From the NCBI GenBank assembly GCA_018828825.1, contig JAHJUV010000112.1, positions 1 through 37,510 of the forward strand: a stretch of 37,510 nt of DNA. The letters are read 5' to 3'. The DNA is from Planctomycetota bacterium. Lineage in GTDB: Bacteria; Planctomycetota; Phycisphaerae; Sedimentisphaerales; UBA12454. A model generated the notes under the pieces. The model made no database searches. It was given only the letters and a program-made list of their open reading frames with translations, and was not told where the DNA came from. Made by a program: the position numbers and the translations under genes. Positions 30,637-37,510 of the stretch are shown piece by piece; the stretch's first letter is position 1; every line of letters begins with the position of its first letter.

Positions 30637-32142
30637 TCACGGTTTCCAGAACATACGGTAGAATGAATTTTCGCGAATAAAAATTGCTTCAAATCCGCCG
30701 TCGTCGGTCGGCGCTGGACCGCATACTACATTATCGCAGGTAAGTACGGGCTTATCGTTAATAATGATAAACCCTTTGTTACCGCTCATAGCTACGCAGG
30801 CTGCGTTTTTACTGTCCAGGCTGAAAGCAATATTGCTGGCTCTGTCGCATTCCAGCCAGGATTGGCCGTCAACAATGATTGACCATTTCGAATCTTTCTG
30901 TGCCACATATCCGATATGTTGACTATCCGGACTGAAAATGGCAGTCCCGCCAATTCTGTAATATCCACCTCCGGCCATACCGTTAACAACCACCATACAC
31001 TTAATGCCTTCTTGGGCGACATATACCAGTTGTTTGCTGTTCGGGCTAAAGATGAGAGTACCCTTTAAAATATTGTCATACTCAGGTTCAGCCTGCCCGT
31101 TAATTACAACCACCCACTTGCCTGACTTTCCTGCCGCATACGCCACCCGCTTACTGTCGGGGCTGAAGATGAGCGAATTCTCCATGACATCAGCGTGTTC
31201 CGTTGTATCGCTGCCCTCGATTACCACTACCCATTTATACTCTTGCCTTGCCATATATGCTATTCGCTTGCTGTCCGGACTGAAAACGGGAGGAATACCC
31301 TTTCCGATGCTGTCGTATTCCGGCCCGGCGTTGCCGTCCACAACAACCTGCCATTTCATCCCTTTTTTGCCAACATACGCTACACGTTTGCTGTCTGGGC
31401 TGAAAATAGGAGTACCTTCCATAATATCATCGTATTCCGCACCGGCATTACCGTCAACGACAACCAGTTTTCCAATACCTTGATGGACTGCATACGCCAC
31501 GTGATTACTGTCCGGACTGAAAACAAGATTGCTTCCTATTTTACTGTACTCCGCCCCGGCTTTGCCGTCGATAAAAACCTGCCATTTGCCTGTTTTCTCA
31601 GCCGCGTATATCACACGCTTGCTGTCGGGACTGAAAAAAGAATTTGCCATAATCCCGTTGTATTCCTCGCTGGCCTGCTCGTCCACAACAATCAGCCATT
31701 TCATTCCCTTCCTGGCCGTGTAAGCCGCACGTTTGCTGTCCGGGCTGAAAACGACTGTGCCTTTTCCGATATCGTCGTATTCCGCTCCCTCTTTGCCGTC
31801 CACAACAACCTGTTTTCTTATCGATTTTTTAACTATGTAGGCGATACGTTGGCTATCAGGACTAAAGACAATATTGCCCTCCACACCATCATATTCCCCC
31901 GGTATAATTTTGCCGTCGAGCACTACGACTGCTTTTTTGTCTTTAGCTGTTACAATAGCTATATGCCGGCTGTCGAGGCTGCGGCCGGCGCCGAAAATCT
32001 GTTCAGGAACCGGTCCTAACATTACCTCTGAAAGCGGTTTGGGTTTATTCGGTTCGTTTACCTCGCCTTGGCCGCAAGATATAGTTGCCGGCAGAATTAC
32101 TGTAAAAAGTACCGCTACTGATATATAAATACGATTGTTCAT
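30637..32142 (-). CDS. secreted PD40 beta-propeller protein with 11 repeats
   Basis: 501 residues. N-terminal signal peptide (MNNRIYISVAVLFTVILPA) possibly with a weak lipobox ending at ISCG, then 11 repeats of about 40-45 residues, each with core [IV]FSPDSKR[IV]AY.A and a second half K.V.VDG..G.EYD.I. Ten are well kept; the first (RSLDSRHIAI) and last (FSLDSKNAAC) are weaker. This is the PD40/WD40-like propeller style; 11 blades do not fit a single usual 6-8-blade ring, so it may form two propellers or an open array. The near-identical repeats produce long open frames on the opposite strand that are not genes. Start ATG 32142 with GGAG upstream. Function unknown. Confidence 0.85.
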   Translation of the reverse strand: MNNRIYISVAVLFTVILPATISCGQGEVNEPNKPKPLSEVMLGPVPEQIFGAGRSLDSRHIAIVTAKDKKAVVVLDGKIIPGEYDGVEGNIVFSPDSQRIAYIVKKSIRKQVVVDGKEGAEYDDIGKGTVVFSPDSKRAAYTARKGMKWLIVVDEQASEEYNGIMANSFFSPDSKRVIYAAEKTGKWQVFIDGKAGAEYSKIGSNLVFSPDSNHVAYAVHQGIGKLVVVDGNAGAEYDDIMEGTPIFSPDSKRVAYVGKKGMKWQVVVDGNAGPEYDSIGKGIPPVFSPDSKRIAYMARQEYKWVVVIEGSDTTEHADVMENSLIFSPDSKRVAYAAGKSGKWVVVINGQAEPEYDNILKGTLIFSPNSKQLVYVAQEGIKCMVVVNGMAGGGYYRIGGTAIFSPDSQHIGYVAQKDSKWSIIVDGQSWLECDRASNIAFSLDSKNAACVAMSGNKGFIIINDKPVLTCDNVVCGPAPTDDGGFEAIFIRENSFYRMFWKP

Positions 32143-32271
32143 AGCATAATCTCCATTCCCACGTTTTCCAAAAATATCTTAACCTGTATTCTACCGCTTT
32201 TTTGATGGTTTTACAACATTTTTAGGTCGTAGAAACGTCAAATCTGTGTCAATTTATCTCCGTTTTACCTC

Positions 32272-32300
32272 TTGCAAGACAAAATCCTCGGCGTTAAAAT
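32272..32300 (+). promoter_or_regulatory. candidate promoter of the EF-Tu-domain-2-like gene
   Basis: TTGCAA (32272-32277), 17 bp, TAAAAT (32295-32300), 48 bp before ATG 32348. With the perfect AAGGAGG ribosome binding site it suggests high expression. Confidence 0.55.
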
Positions 32301-32347
32301 AGCAATGGTTTACTCAATCAGACATTTAGCTTGAAAGGAGGCTTAAA

Positions 32348-32602
32348 ATGACTGAGGAGATTATCGGAGAAGTTTCGGACTTTTTTGCTCACCCCGTTGT
32401 TGCTGGTATTGAGCTGACAGCGCCTCTGAAGGTCGGCGATAAAATCAAAATCAAGGGCCACACCACCGATGTCGAAATAACTGTCGGCGAAATACAGATT
32501 GAGCACGCCGATGTTGCCGCTGCTAAACCGGGAGACTCCATCGGCATAAAAGTTCCCGACCGTGTCAGAAAAGGCGACCACGTTTACAAAATTACCGAAT
32601 AA
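32348..32602 (+). CDS. small EF-Tu domain-2-like protein
   Basis: 84 residues, a single beta-barrel of the translation-factor domain-2 type: PLKVGDKIKIKGHTTDVEITVGEIQIEH followed by AKPGDSIGIKVPDRVRKGDHVYKI, matching the VxxGD...V.SIQ....AxxGDxVGI pattern of EF-Tu/IF2 domain 2. It lacks the GTPase domain. Small stand-alone proteins of this kind are known in archaea and bacteria without clear function. It has AAAGGAGG 7 bases before ATG and its own promoter. It lies alone between divergent and convergent neighbours. Confidence 0.8.
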   Translation: MTEEIIGEVSDFFAHPVVAGIELTAPLKVGDKIKIKGHTTDVEITVGEIQIEHADVAAAKPGDSIGIKVPDRVRKGDHVYKITE

Positions 32603-32711
32603 CTCTGCCGAAAATATTGTGGGCCTTTGCTCCCGTTTTAGGCCGGGGCCGCGAACAGTCCCTGTGTTTAATCGTCTATACTTGTCTGCCGTGAAGCAAT
32701 CTGCTTAAAAA

Positions 32712-33704
32712 TTATTTTTTCTCCATCGGATATACAAGCCCCCACTGTCGGCGGATTTCGTCCATTGTTTTCATAATTGTCATACTTGTATCCAAAGGCA
32801 TAGTCGGACACTCGAGCTTTCCCTCACGCAGACACCGCATAGCTTCTGCCGCCTCATAATTGTATCCGTTTCCGAGTCGCTCGAATTTAATTTCTTTCTC
32901 CGCATCCTGTCCGGTTTTTACTATAATCCTGTCAGGCTGAAAAAACTTATGCGGAATCTTGATATATCCGCCGGTTCCGAAAATCGCCGCTTCGCACGGA
33001 GCCTCCACGCGAAATGAGCAGTTCAGCGATGCCATCGCTCCGTTCTCGTATCCGAAAATTATCGACGATTGTTCGTCAACGCCTGTCGTCCCTATATCTG
33101 CTATACTGCTTATTCGTGCAGGCTCTTTGTCGAATATCTTATGAGCAAATGCAACAGGATAAATACCGATATCGAGAAGTGCCCCGCCTCCGAGTTGCGG
33201 ATTCAGCAATCTGCCTTCCGGCTCCCATCCGCGCCAAAAGCAGAAGCTGGCCTCCGCCAGCCGGATTTCCCCGATACTCCCGCCAGCAATCAATTCGCAA
33301 ACCTTTTTAATCGCCGGAAAAAAATACATCCACATCGCTTCCATCAGGAACAATTTATTTTTCCTTGCGCATTCAATCATCTGCCCGGCCTCTTCGCTGT
33401 TTATCGCGAGTGGCTTTTCGCACAGCACCGCCTTGCCGCCTTCCAGACAGGTTATAGTATCGTTCTTATGTATCGAATGCGGCGTAGCGATATAGACAAT
33501 ATCGACGTTTTTATCATCTGCCAGAGATTCTGCCCCGATATGTCGCCCCGGCACTCCGAATTCCTCTGCGAATTTCTCAGCCGCTCCTTTTGTCCGTGAC
33601 GATACTGCCGTAATTTCGGTATCTTCCAGCACACCAAGTCCTTCCGCAAACTGATGTGCCATCCTTCCGGTCCCGACAATCCCCCATCGTATTTTCTTCG
33701 CCAT
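32712..33704 (-). CDS. Gfo/Idh/MocA family NAD(P)-dependent oxidoreductase
   Basis: 330 residues from ATG 33704 (MAKKIRWGIVGTGRMAHQ; AAAGGA 8 bases upstream; the longer frame upstream has no family support). Rossmann motif GIVGTGRMA, the family motif VLCEKPLA (Glu-Lys-Pro), and the catalytic-region pattern GGGALLDIGIYPV (Asp and, usually, His downstream). Closest in style to trans-1,2-dihydrobenzene-1,2-diol/xylose dehydrogenases of the family, but the substrate sugar or polyol cannot be inferred. Stands alone. Confidence 0.9.
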   Translation of the reverse strand: MAKKIRWGIVGTGRMAHQFAEGLGVLEDTEITAVSSRTKGAAEKFAEEFGVPGRHIGAESLADDKNVDIVYIATPHSIHKNDTITCLEGGKAVLCEKPLAINSEEAGQMIECARKNKLFLMEAMWMYFFPAIKKVCELIAGGSIGEIRLAEASFCFWRGWEPEGRLLNPQLGGGALLDIGIYPVAFAHKIFDKEPARISSIADIGTTGVDEQSSIIFGYENGAMASLNCSFRVEAPCEAAIFGTGGYIKIPHKFFQPDRIIVKTGQDAEKEIKFERLGNGYNYEAAEAMRCLREGKLECPTMPLDTSMTIMKTMDEIRRQWGLVYPMEKK

Positions 33705-33830
33705 TAGTTTTGTCCTTTGTCCTTGTGTTCTTATACCCCATATAATAATCGATTTTTTGTATATTTTCAATCTTTAGAATGATAGTTGGTTACCCCCGCC
33801 GCACAACGCAACAGAGCCCCCAGCGTACCT

Positions 33831-33888
33831 GTCCGTCGTAGCCTCCCGTCCTGCGTAGCCTTGGCGAAGCGGGATGGCGAAGACGGAA
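33831..33888. repeat. palindrome nested inside a palindrome of the same family
   Basis: The outer arms GTCCGTCGTAGCC (33831-33843) and GGCGAAGACGGAA (33876-33888) are inverted copies. Between them lies a 32-bp unit (33844-33875), TCCCGTCCTGCGTAGCC then TTGGCGAAGCGGGAT, itself a palindrome with the same core GTAGCC..GGCGAAG. Other members of the family are at 34794-34824 and 37357-37383. Confidence 0.7.
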
Positions 33889-33941
33889 GCGATGGGTAAA
33901 CGTTTCAGAGCCCAAGCGATAGCGATGGGAGTCGGCGTTTT

Positions 33942-33974
33942 ATTTAGCCCCCTTGCCTGCTAGGGGGTTCGTTT
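33942..33974. repeat. AGCCCCCT/AGGGGGTT palindrome, uninterrupted copy
   Basis: ATTTAGCCCCCTTGCCT (33942-33958) joined directly to GCTAGGGGGTTCGTTT (33959-33974). The same halves occur at 34777-34793 and 34825-34840, where a 31-bp element separates them. The two copies bracket the HNH gene in the same orientation. Confidence 0.75.
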
Positions 33975-34122
33975 CAACTTTTGAACCCCCACGATTAGTT
34001 TTGCTCGCTGGCAAAACTGTGGGGGCACACTTTTCGCACTTTTCATACCTTTATCTACTGTTCTCCGTTTCCTTCTGTCTTTCTGCTTCCTGATTTTTGC
34101 TATTTTCTTTGCTTGCCGGCTT

Positions 34123-34758
34123 TTATCCCCCAGTAAAGAATTTTCCAACAGTTCGCAAAGTTGTTTTCTTGCGTAATAGCGGTTCAGTCCCTGACTTCTG
34201 CTCTTTTGCACCTTTACTGCCAGCCCGCCCGGCTCTTTCTTCTGTTTCGTAGCTTCCCAGGCTCTTGTGTATCCCGTCATATTTTATCGACACTTGCCAT
34301 TTCCCGCTCCGTTTATGAATACTGACTCCTTTATATTTTGAGCTTGCGGCCCGGCCCCTTTTTCGGCAGTACCGGTTATTTTCCGCCACGGTTACAATCC
34401 GCAGATTTTCTCTTGTGTTATTTAATCCGTTCCCGTCTTTATGGTGAACGACTTTCCCGGCGGGGGAGTTCATAATCTGCCGGTGCATCGAGACCATTTT
34501 CCTGCCTTCCAGTCTGACTGCGTAGCAGGGTTTGCCTTTCTCTTCGACAAGCTGCCAGTCGTATTGGGATATTTTCTTGTAAGTCTCGCTATCAACGACC
34601 GCGCATCTGTTTTTTACCAGCCTGTTTCCGACATAAAGTTTTATCTTCCGAAACCCAACCCCGTATTTCTTCTTTCGCCGGCGCAGTAGAATCGCAACAC
34701 CGATAGATTCGAACAAATATGGAACAGGAACTGGAATTGGCAAATGATATATTTTCAT
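34123..34758 (-). CDS. HNH endonuclease with AP2-like DNA-binding domain
   Basis: 211 residues from ATG 34758 (AAAGGTG upstream). HNH signature MHRQIMNSPAGKVVHHKDGNGLNNTRENLRIVT (key residues His-His-Asn; given in part as VVHHKDGNGLNNTRENL), then an AP2-like strand set SKYKGVSIHKRSGKWQVSI / KYDGIHKSLGSYETEERA. Such proteins are usually mobile-element or phage-type homing enzymes. The N-terminus has a hydrophobic/proline stretch of unclear meaning. After about residue 180 the sequence (GRAGSKGAKEQKSG) no longer follows the AP2 pattern and another frame stays open to 33960, so a frameshift or decayed end is possible. The gene is bracketed by direct copies of one repeat (33942 and 34777). Confidence 0.75.
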   Translation of the reverse strand: MKIYHLPIPVPVPYLFESIGVAILLRRRKKKYGVGFRKIKLYVGNRLVKNRCAVVDSETYKKISQYDWQLVEEKGKPCYAVRLEGRKMVSMHRQIMNSPAGKVVHHKDGNGLNNTRENLRIVTVAENNRYCRKRGRAASSKYKGVSIHKRSGKWQVSIKYDGIHKSLGSYETEERAGRAGSKGAKEQKSGTEPLLRKKTTLRTVGKFFTGG

Positions 34759-34775
34759 AATGACACCTTTCAAAT

Positions 34776-34840
34776 TATTTAGCCCCCTTGCCTTTATCCG
34801 ACGAAGCCTTTGGCGAAGGCGGATGCTAGGGGGTTCGTTT
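34776..34840. repeat. AGCCCCCT/AGGGGGTT palindrome interrupted by a second element
   Basis: TATTTAGCCCCCTTGCCT (34776-34793) and GCTAGGGGGTTCGTTT (34825-34840) match the uninterrupted copy at 33942-33974. A 31-bp palindromic unit of the GTAGCC/GGCGAAGG family (34794-34824, core AAGCCTTTGGCGAAGGCGGA) sits precisely at the junction, so it was inserted into this copy. Confidence 0.75.
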
Positions 34841-34868
34841 TTGATACTTGTCCCGCGGCACGTTGCAG

Positions 34869-34960
34869 CGGGGCTTGTCCCGCACCTATTTACTATTCAA
34901 CGTTCCGGTGCGGGATTCATTCCTATGCCGCTACGGTAAAATGAATAGGTGCGGGGTTCG
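34869..34960. repeat. inverted repeat CCCGCACCTATT with related half-repeats
   Basis: CCCGCACCTATT (34879-34890) pairs with AATAGGTGCGGG (34944-34955). Between them GGTGCGGGATTCATT occurs, matching the right end of the hairpin at 8200-8271 near the phosphatase gene. The neighbouring sequence is GC-rich and non-coding. Confidence 0.6.
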
Positions 34961-35010
34961 TCGTTTCATTGTGGGGTTTACCGATAACTGATAACTGTTC
35001 ACTGCCAACT

Positions 35011-35040
35011 CAAATTGTTAATTTTTCACTTAACAATTTG
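35011..35040. promoter_or_regulatory. 11-bp perfect inverted repeat upstream of the AT-rich module (candidate operator)
   Basis: CAAATTGTTAA (35011-35021) and TTAACAATTTG (35030-35040) are perfect inverse copies 8 bp apart, followed 5 bp later by ATTATACC that could serve as a -10 region. The position, about 185 bp before ATG 35225, would suit a repressor site. The rest of the 34759-35224 gap holds only the repeats listed. Confidence 0.45.
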
Positions 35041-35103
35041 TACATTATACCATTTTTACAACAAAAAGTCAAGAAAAAACGGATTTTTTACCCAAAAATC
35101 CGC

Positions 35104-35164
35104 CCTGAGCGAATGCGAAGGGTCTATTATCCTAAAACAGTGTCATCCTGAGCGAATGCGAAGG
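35104..35164. repeat. tandem pair of CCTGAGCGAATGCGAAGG repeats
   Basis: The 18-mer occurs at 35104-35121 and 35147-35164, in the same orientation, 25 bp apart, followed in the second copy by ATCTC. Similar 'CCTGAGCGAA.GCGAAGGATCT' repeats are widespread in environmental bacterial genomes. It lies in the 5' region of the AT-rich operon. Confidence 0.7.
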
Positions 35165-35224
35165 ATCTCTCATTGTATTTATCCAATACACGCGGTATCA
35201 TTGGGTTATAAACAGGAGATGATT

Positions 35225-36295
35225 ATGAACAATATTTCCCGAATCGCAGGAGTAATAATCCTGACAATCACAGCCTCATGTTTGGCTGATGTAAATTCTG
35301 CTCCCCAAAATACTGCTGATATAAACACGGTTGTAAAGACAGCACCTAAAATTGTACAACAGGACGATAAACCTGTAAAACTACTGCAAGAAAATGAACG
35401 TCTTAAAACTGAAAATGTGGTAATGGAAAAGGCCGTCAAGGCTTATGAAAAATCTGTAATAGATTTGAGAGTAGCTTTCGGATTAATTGTTGGTCTTGTT
35501 GGTGCATATGTTAGTATTATGGCTTTTAGGAATACAAGAGAATATCGGGAAGCTATAAAGGAGACAAAGGAAGCTGCTAAGGAGGCAAAAGAAACAGCCA
35601 AAGAGGCAGAAAAAGCGGCTGAAAATGCCAGAAACTGGGAAGAAAAATCCAGCAAAGTATTCAGAGGTATTGATACAAAAGTTCAACAGAAACTTGAAGA
35701 AATAGAGAAAAGGGCTGATAAGATTATTACGGATAAAAGTAACGAAGTGATTAAACTCATATCAGAAATAGCTAAAGAAGAACGCAAAAAGAGTCAGGAA
35801 GAAGCCGAAAAGGAAAGACAAGCAAATGAACTACAGGTTAAAAGTCTACATGAAATGTACTTGGGCATTACGATTTTAGACCAAGCTCTAAAAAAAGAAG
35901 GTGTCGAGTCTGACAATTTGTTTGAACAGTCTTATACAAAATTTAAAAAGGCTATAGAGATTAAACTGGATATGTATTTAGTTTTGAAATATTGGGGCGG
36001 TGCATTATTATATCAGGCTCAAAAGAAAGAAGGCCAAGAGAAGAAGAAACTTGTGCAGGAAGCAAGGGAAAAAAGCTTACAGGCAGAACAGATAAAGAAA
36101 GGTGGAGGTGCATATAATCTTGCCTGTATAGCAGCAATAGAGGGTAATGAAGAAGAATGTAAGAAGTGGTTAAAAATAGGGGAAGAGGCAGGAGAACTGG
36201 AAAATAGGGAATGGGCAATGAAGAAAGACGAAGACCTTAAAGCATATTGGGATAAAGATTGGTTTAAGGCGATAAAATGGAAAGGGGAAAAATGA
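35225..36295 (+). CDS. membrane protein with coiled coil and C-terminal TPR end domain
   Basis: 356 residues from ATG 35225 (GGAG 9 bases upstream; the frame continues further upstream through repeats and is not credited). Signal peptide (MNNISRIAGVIILTITASC, possible weak lipobox), a coiled-coil start (LLQENERLKTENVVMEKAV), one transmembrane segment (about 80-102, LRVAFGLIVGLVGAYVSIMAF), a long Glu/Lys/Ala coiled coil (about 110-220), and a C-terminal TPR-type region ending in AYNLACIAAIEGNEEECKKWL...DEDLKAYWDKDWF, the usual pattern of a terminal TPR block. Much more AT-rich and lysine-rich than neighbours. Start of the second gene overlaps its stop (ATGA). No known system is recognised. Confidence 0.75.
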   Translation: MNNISRIAGVIILTITASCLADVNSAPQNTADINTVVKTAPKIVQQDDKPVKLLQENERLKTENVVMEKAVKAYEKSVIDLRVAFGLIVGLVGAYVSIMAFRNTREYREAIKETKEAAKEAKETAKEAEKAAENARNWEEKSSKVFRGIDTKVQQKLEEIEKRADKIITDKSNEVIKLISEIAKEERKKSQEEAEKERQANELQVKSLHEMYLGITILDQALKKEGVESDNLFEQSYTKFKKAIEIKLDMYLVLKYWGGALLYQAQKKEGQEKKKLVQEAREKSLQAEQIKKGGGAYNLACIAAIEGNEEECKKWLKIGEEAGELENREWAMKKDEDLKAYWDKDWFKAIKWKGEK

Positions 36296-36969
36296 GAGAA
36301 ATTAAGAAGACTTGGAAAAAAAAATATAAGCCATTAAAACTCTTCAAAGACGACCTTGAAGCTATTGTCAATATAGCCAAAGAATACGAGCAGAGCGATG
36401 TAGAAAAATGGCAAAAAAAGATTGAAATAACGGCTGAAAATTATCAATTGGATAATATTTCTGAACTGGAAAAAATAAAAAAAGAGGTTATAAGCTATTT
36501 TGGGTTGAATGTGGGATTTTCATCTCTGAGGTTGCAACTTAGTAAGTATTCACTGTCTCTTGAGGTGGGTGATGACAACGATATTCTTTTAATTGGAATT
36601 GCAACTAAGATTGATAGCATCTTGCAAAAGCGACAGCGACGTTTTAATTTTGTCTTCACATACGGTGGTCGTTTAATACTATGTTATTTGATTGTTTTAT
36701 TGTGCGGTGTTCTGGCTAGCGTATTCTTTATTCTAAAAATATATTATTTGCTATTAATTTGTATTATAGCAGCTATATATATAGTTGCTAAGGCAGAGGA
36801 TGTACCCTCTCAATGTTTAACAATTATAATGTCACATTCTGCTGAAACACCAAACTTTTTCAAACGTAACAAGGATAAAATCTTAGTAAATACAATAGTA
36901 GCAATTATAGTCTCTTTTCTTAGTGTGTTAGGTACGTTACTGTTTCAATGGATAACGAAGAATCCTTAA
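36292..36969 (+). CDS. three-TM membrane protein, partner of the coiled-coil/TPR protein
   Basis: 225 residues from ATG 36292, overlapping the upstream stop codon (GGGGAA 4-9 bases before). The N-terminal ~125 residues are cytoplasmic, helical, Lys/Glu-rich (WKKKYKPLKLFKDDLEAI); then two close hydrophobic helices (about 126-170: GGRLILCYLIVLLCGVLASV and IYYLLLICIIAAIYIVAKA) and a third at the C-terminus (about 200-220). No motif recognised. Translational overlap makes a two-protein complex with the preceding gene likely. AT-rich composition suggests recent transfer. Confidence 0.7.
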   Translation: MREIKKTWKKKYKPLKLFKDDLEAIVNIAKEYEQSDVEKWQKKIEITAENYQLDNISELEKIKKEVISYFGLNVGFSSLRLQLSKYSLSLEVGDDNDILLIGIATKIDSILQKRQRRFNFVFTYGGRLILCYLIVLLCGVLASVFFILKIYYLLLICIIAAIYIVAKAEDVPSQCLTIIMSHSAETPNFFKRNKDKILVNTIVAIIVSFLSVLGTLLFQWITKNP

Positions 36970-37510
36970 AGAATAAACACTGGAATAGATGTATGGTTAA
37001 TTAAGTTTCACACCCACCCCCACCGCCATACTACCCTCACTAACTCAAAAATCCTTACAACTCTTCGGCCGTCGGCCGAACTCCTCAATTAAAAATTAAA
37101 AACTTGTCCGCCTCCGGCGGATTAAAAATTTTAAAAAATCCGCCCCCGGCGGTTTCCTTATTCTGACTACTGTCTACTGGATTCTGTATTCTTTTTCTTT
37201 CCCCGCCCCCGTTTCCTCATTCAAAGTTGATGTTCAAAGTTCAATGTTGGAAGTTAAAAAACCAACGCTTTCATCCTCCGTTTCCTTGTTTCCTGTTTCT
37301 TTACTTCCTAATCTTTTCTTGCTTCAACTTTTTTGGCGTAGCCGCATAAAAACTTGTCCGCCATAGCCTTTGGCGACGGCGGATTCAGACTTTGAAACCC
37401 TGCGGGCAACCGTAGTCGTGTTTTGTTTCAACAAAGGCTGTTTTTCGGTCCTGTGGTCAAAGCACAACGGCTGGCACAAAAGCTCGCTTTGAGCAAAGCC
37501 GTTGCTTTGA
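36970..37510. other. 541-bp non-coding, palindrome-rich region
   Basis: No gene supported. Contains TTCGGCCG-T-CGGCCGAA (37064-37080), TCCGCC-TCC-GGCGGA (37107-37121), TCCGCCCCCGGCGG (37139-37152) and a copy of the TCCGCCATAGCCTTTGGCGACGGCGGA family (37357-37383). AACTTGTCCGCC precedes two of them (37101 and 37351), showing that flanks are shared. Pyrimidine-rich tracts lie between. Confidence 0.6.
37357..37383. repeat. 27-bp palindrome of the GTAGCC/GGCGAAGG family
   Basis: TCCGCCATAGCC, TTT, GGCGACGGCGGA. Same core as the units at 33844-33875 and 34794-34824; here it is not inserted in another recognised repeat. Confidence 0.65.

Larger units (their letters stand above)
33705..34122. other. 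repeat-rich gap between oxidoreductase and HNH gene
   Basis: No gene is supported. Contains the nested palindrome at 33831-33888 and the first copy of the AGCCCCCT palindrome at 33942-33974; the latter is followed by a GAACCCCC/GGGGG-rich stretch. Composition shifts here from gene-dense housekeeping DNA to repeat-rich DNA. Confidence 0.55.

Noticed and set aside
31195..32019. 274-residue open frame opposite the PD40 gene
   Set aside because: Long only because the repeats lack stops in that frame; low-complexity copies of the same pattern, no start signals.
35104..35164. CRISPR array
   Set aside because: Only two repeats of 18 bp, not regularly spaced with others, no cas genes.
35015..35224. 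Upstream extension of the coiled-coil/TPR protein
   Set aside because: It runs through repeats and lacks a ribosome binding site, while ATG 35225 has both RBS and signal peptide.

Overview
The window looks like a chromosomal segment of an anaerobic or microaerophilic member of the Planctomycetota, most likely class Phycisphaerae. This is inferred from gene content: a PpiD-like chaperone without a visible parvulin domain, a large TPR protein, single-chain GlyRS, an archaeal-type Thi4, and a full set of anaerobe oxygen-defence proteins. No rRNA, tRNA, CRISPR array or transposase gene was found. Most of the window is housekeeping DNA. The last ~4 kb (from about 33.7 kb) is repeat-rich, more AT-rich in its genes, and looks accessory.

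Layout. 0.3-2.4 kb: a PilZ protein, a lipoprotein whose start codon has been hit by a small palindromic element, and a membrane-anchored amidase-fold protein that has lost its zinc ligands. 2.6-4.75 kb (minus): hemL and a membrane protein. 5.06-7.9 kb (plus): a PpiD-like periplasmic chaperone and two small membrane proteins. 7.97-11.7 kb (minus): a small membrane protein, alkaline phosphatase and RNase R. 11.8-14.8 kb (minus): TPR protein, AAA-type ATPase and ribosomal protein S20, closed by a strong terminator. 14.9-17.3 kb (minus): a TPP riboswitch followed by thi4, an HD hydrolase and prmC. 17.4-20.5 kb (plus): glycyl- and asparaginyl-tRNA synthetases. 20.5-22 kb (minus): an SPFH membrane protein.

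22.4-29.3 kb (minus) is one long gene run: perR - rubrerythrin - flavodiiron protein - desulfoferrodoxin - ferritin-like protein - flavin reductase/rubredoxin fusion (Hrb-like) - glucose-6-phosphate dehydrogenase - cupin - metal permease. It starts at a consensus promoter whose -10 box lies inside a near-perfect palindrome. Together these genes form an electron chain (sugar phosphate to NAD(P)H to flavin/rubredoxin to O2, peroxide or superoxide) under a peroxide sensor.

29.5-33.7 kb: a DNA-binding/pseudo-receiver regulator, a PPC-domain protein, an 11-repeat PD40 propeller protein, an 84-residue EF-Tu-domain-2-like protein and a Gfo/Idh/MocA oxidoreductase. 33.7-37.5 kb: nested palindromic repeats, an HNH/AP2 protein bracketed by copies of one repeat, and an AT-rich two-gene membrane module (TPR/coiled-coil plus three-TM protein) of unknown function.

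The most unusual observations are these. (1) A 59-65 bp palindromic mobile element has 13-bp perfect terminal inverted repeats and 4-bp target duplications; both copies sit inside genes in frame, one adding 21 residues to HemL and one splitting a lipoprotein start codon from its signal peptide. (2) A TPP riboswitch precedes a Thi4 with His at the sulfur-donor position. (3) The PerR oxygen-defence run contains a translational start for free rubredoxin inside the Hrb fusion gene.
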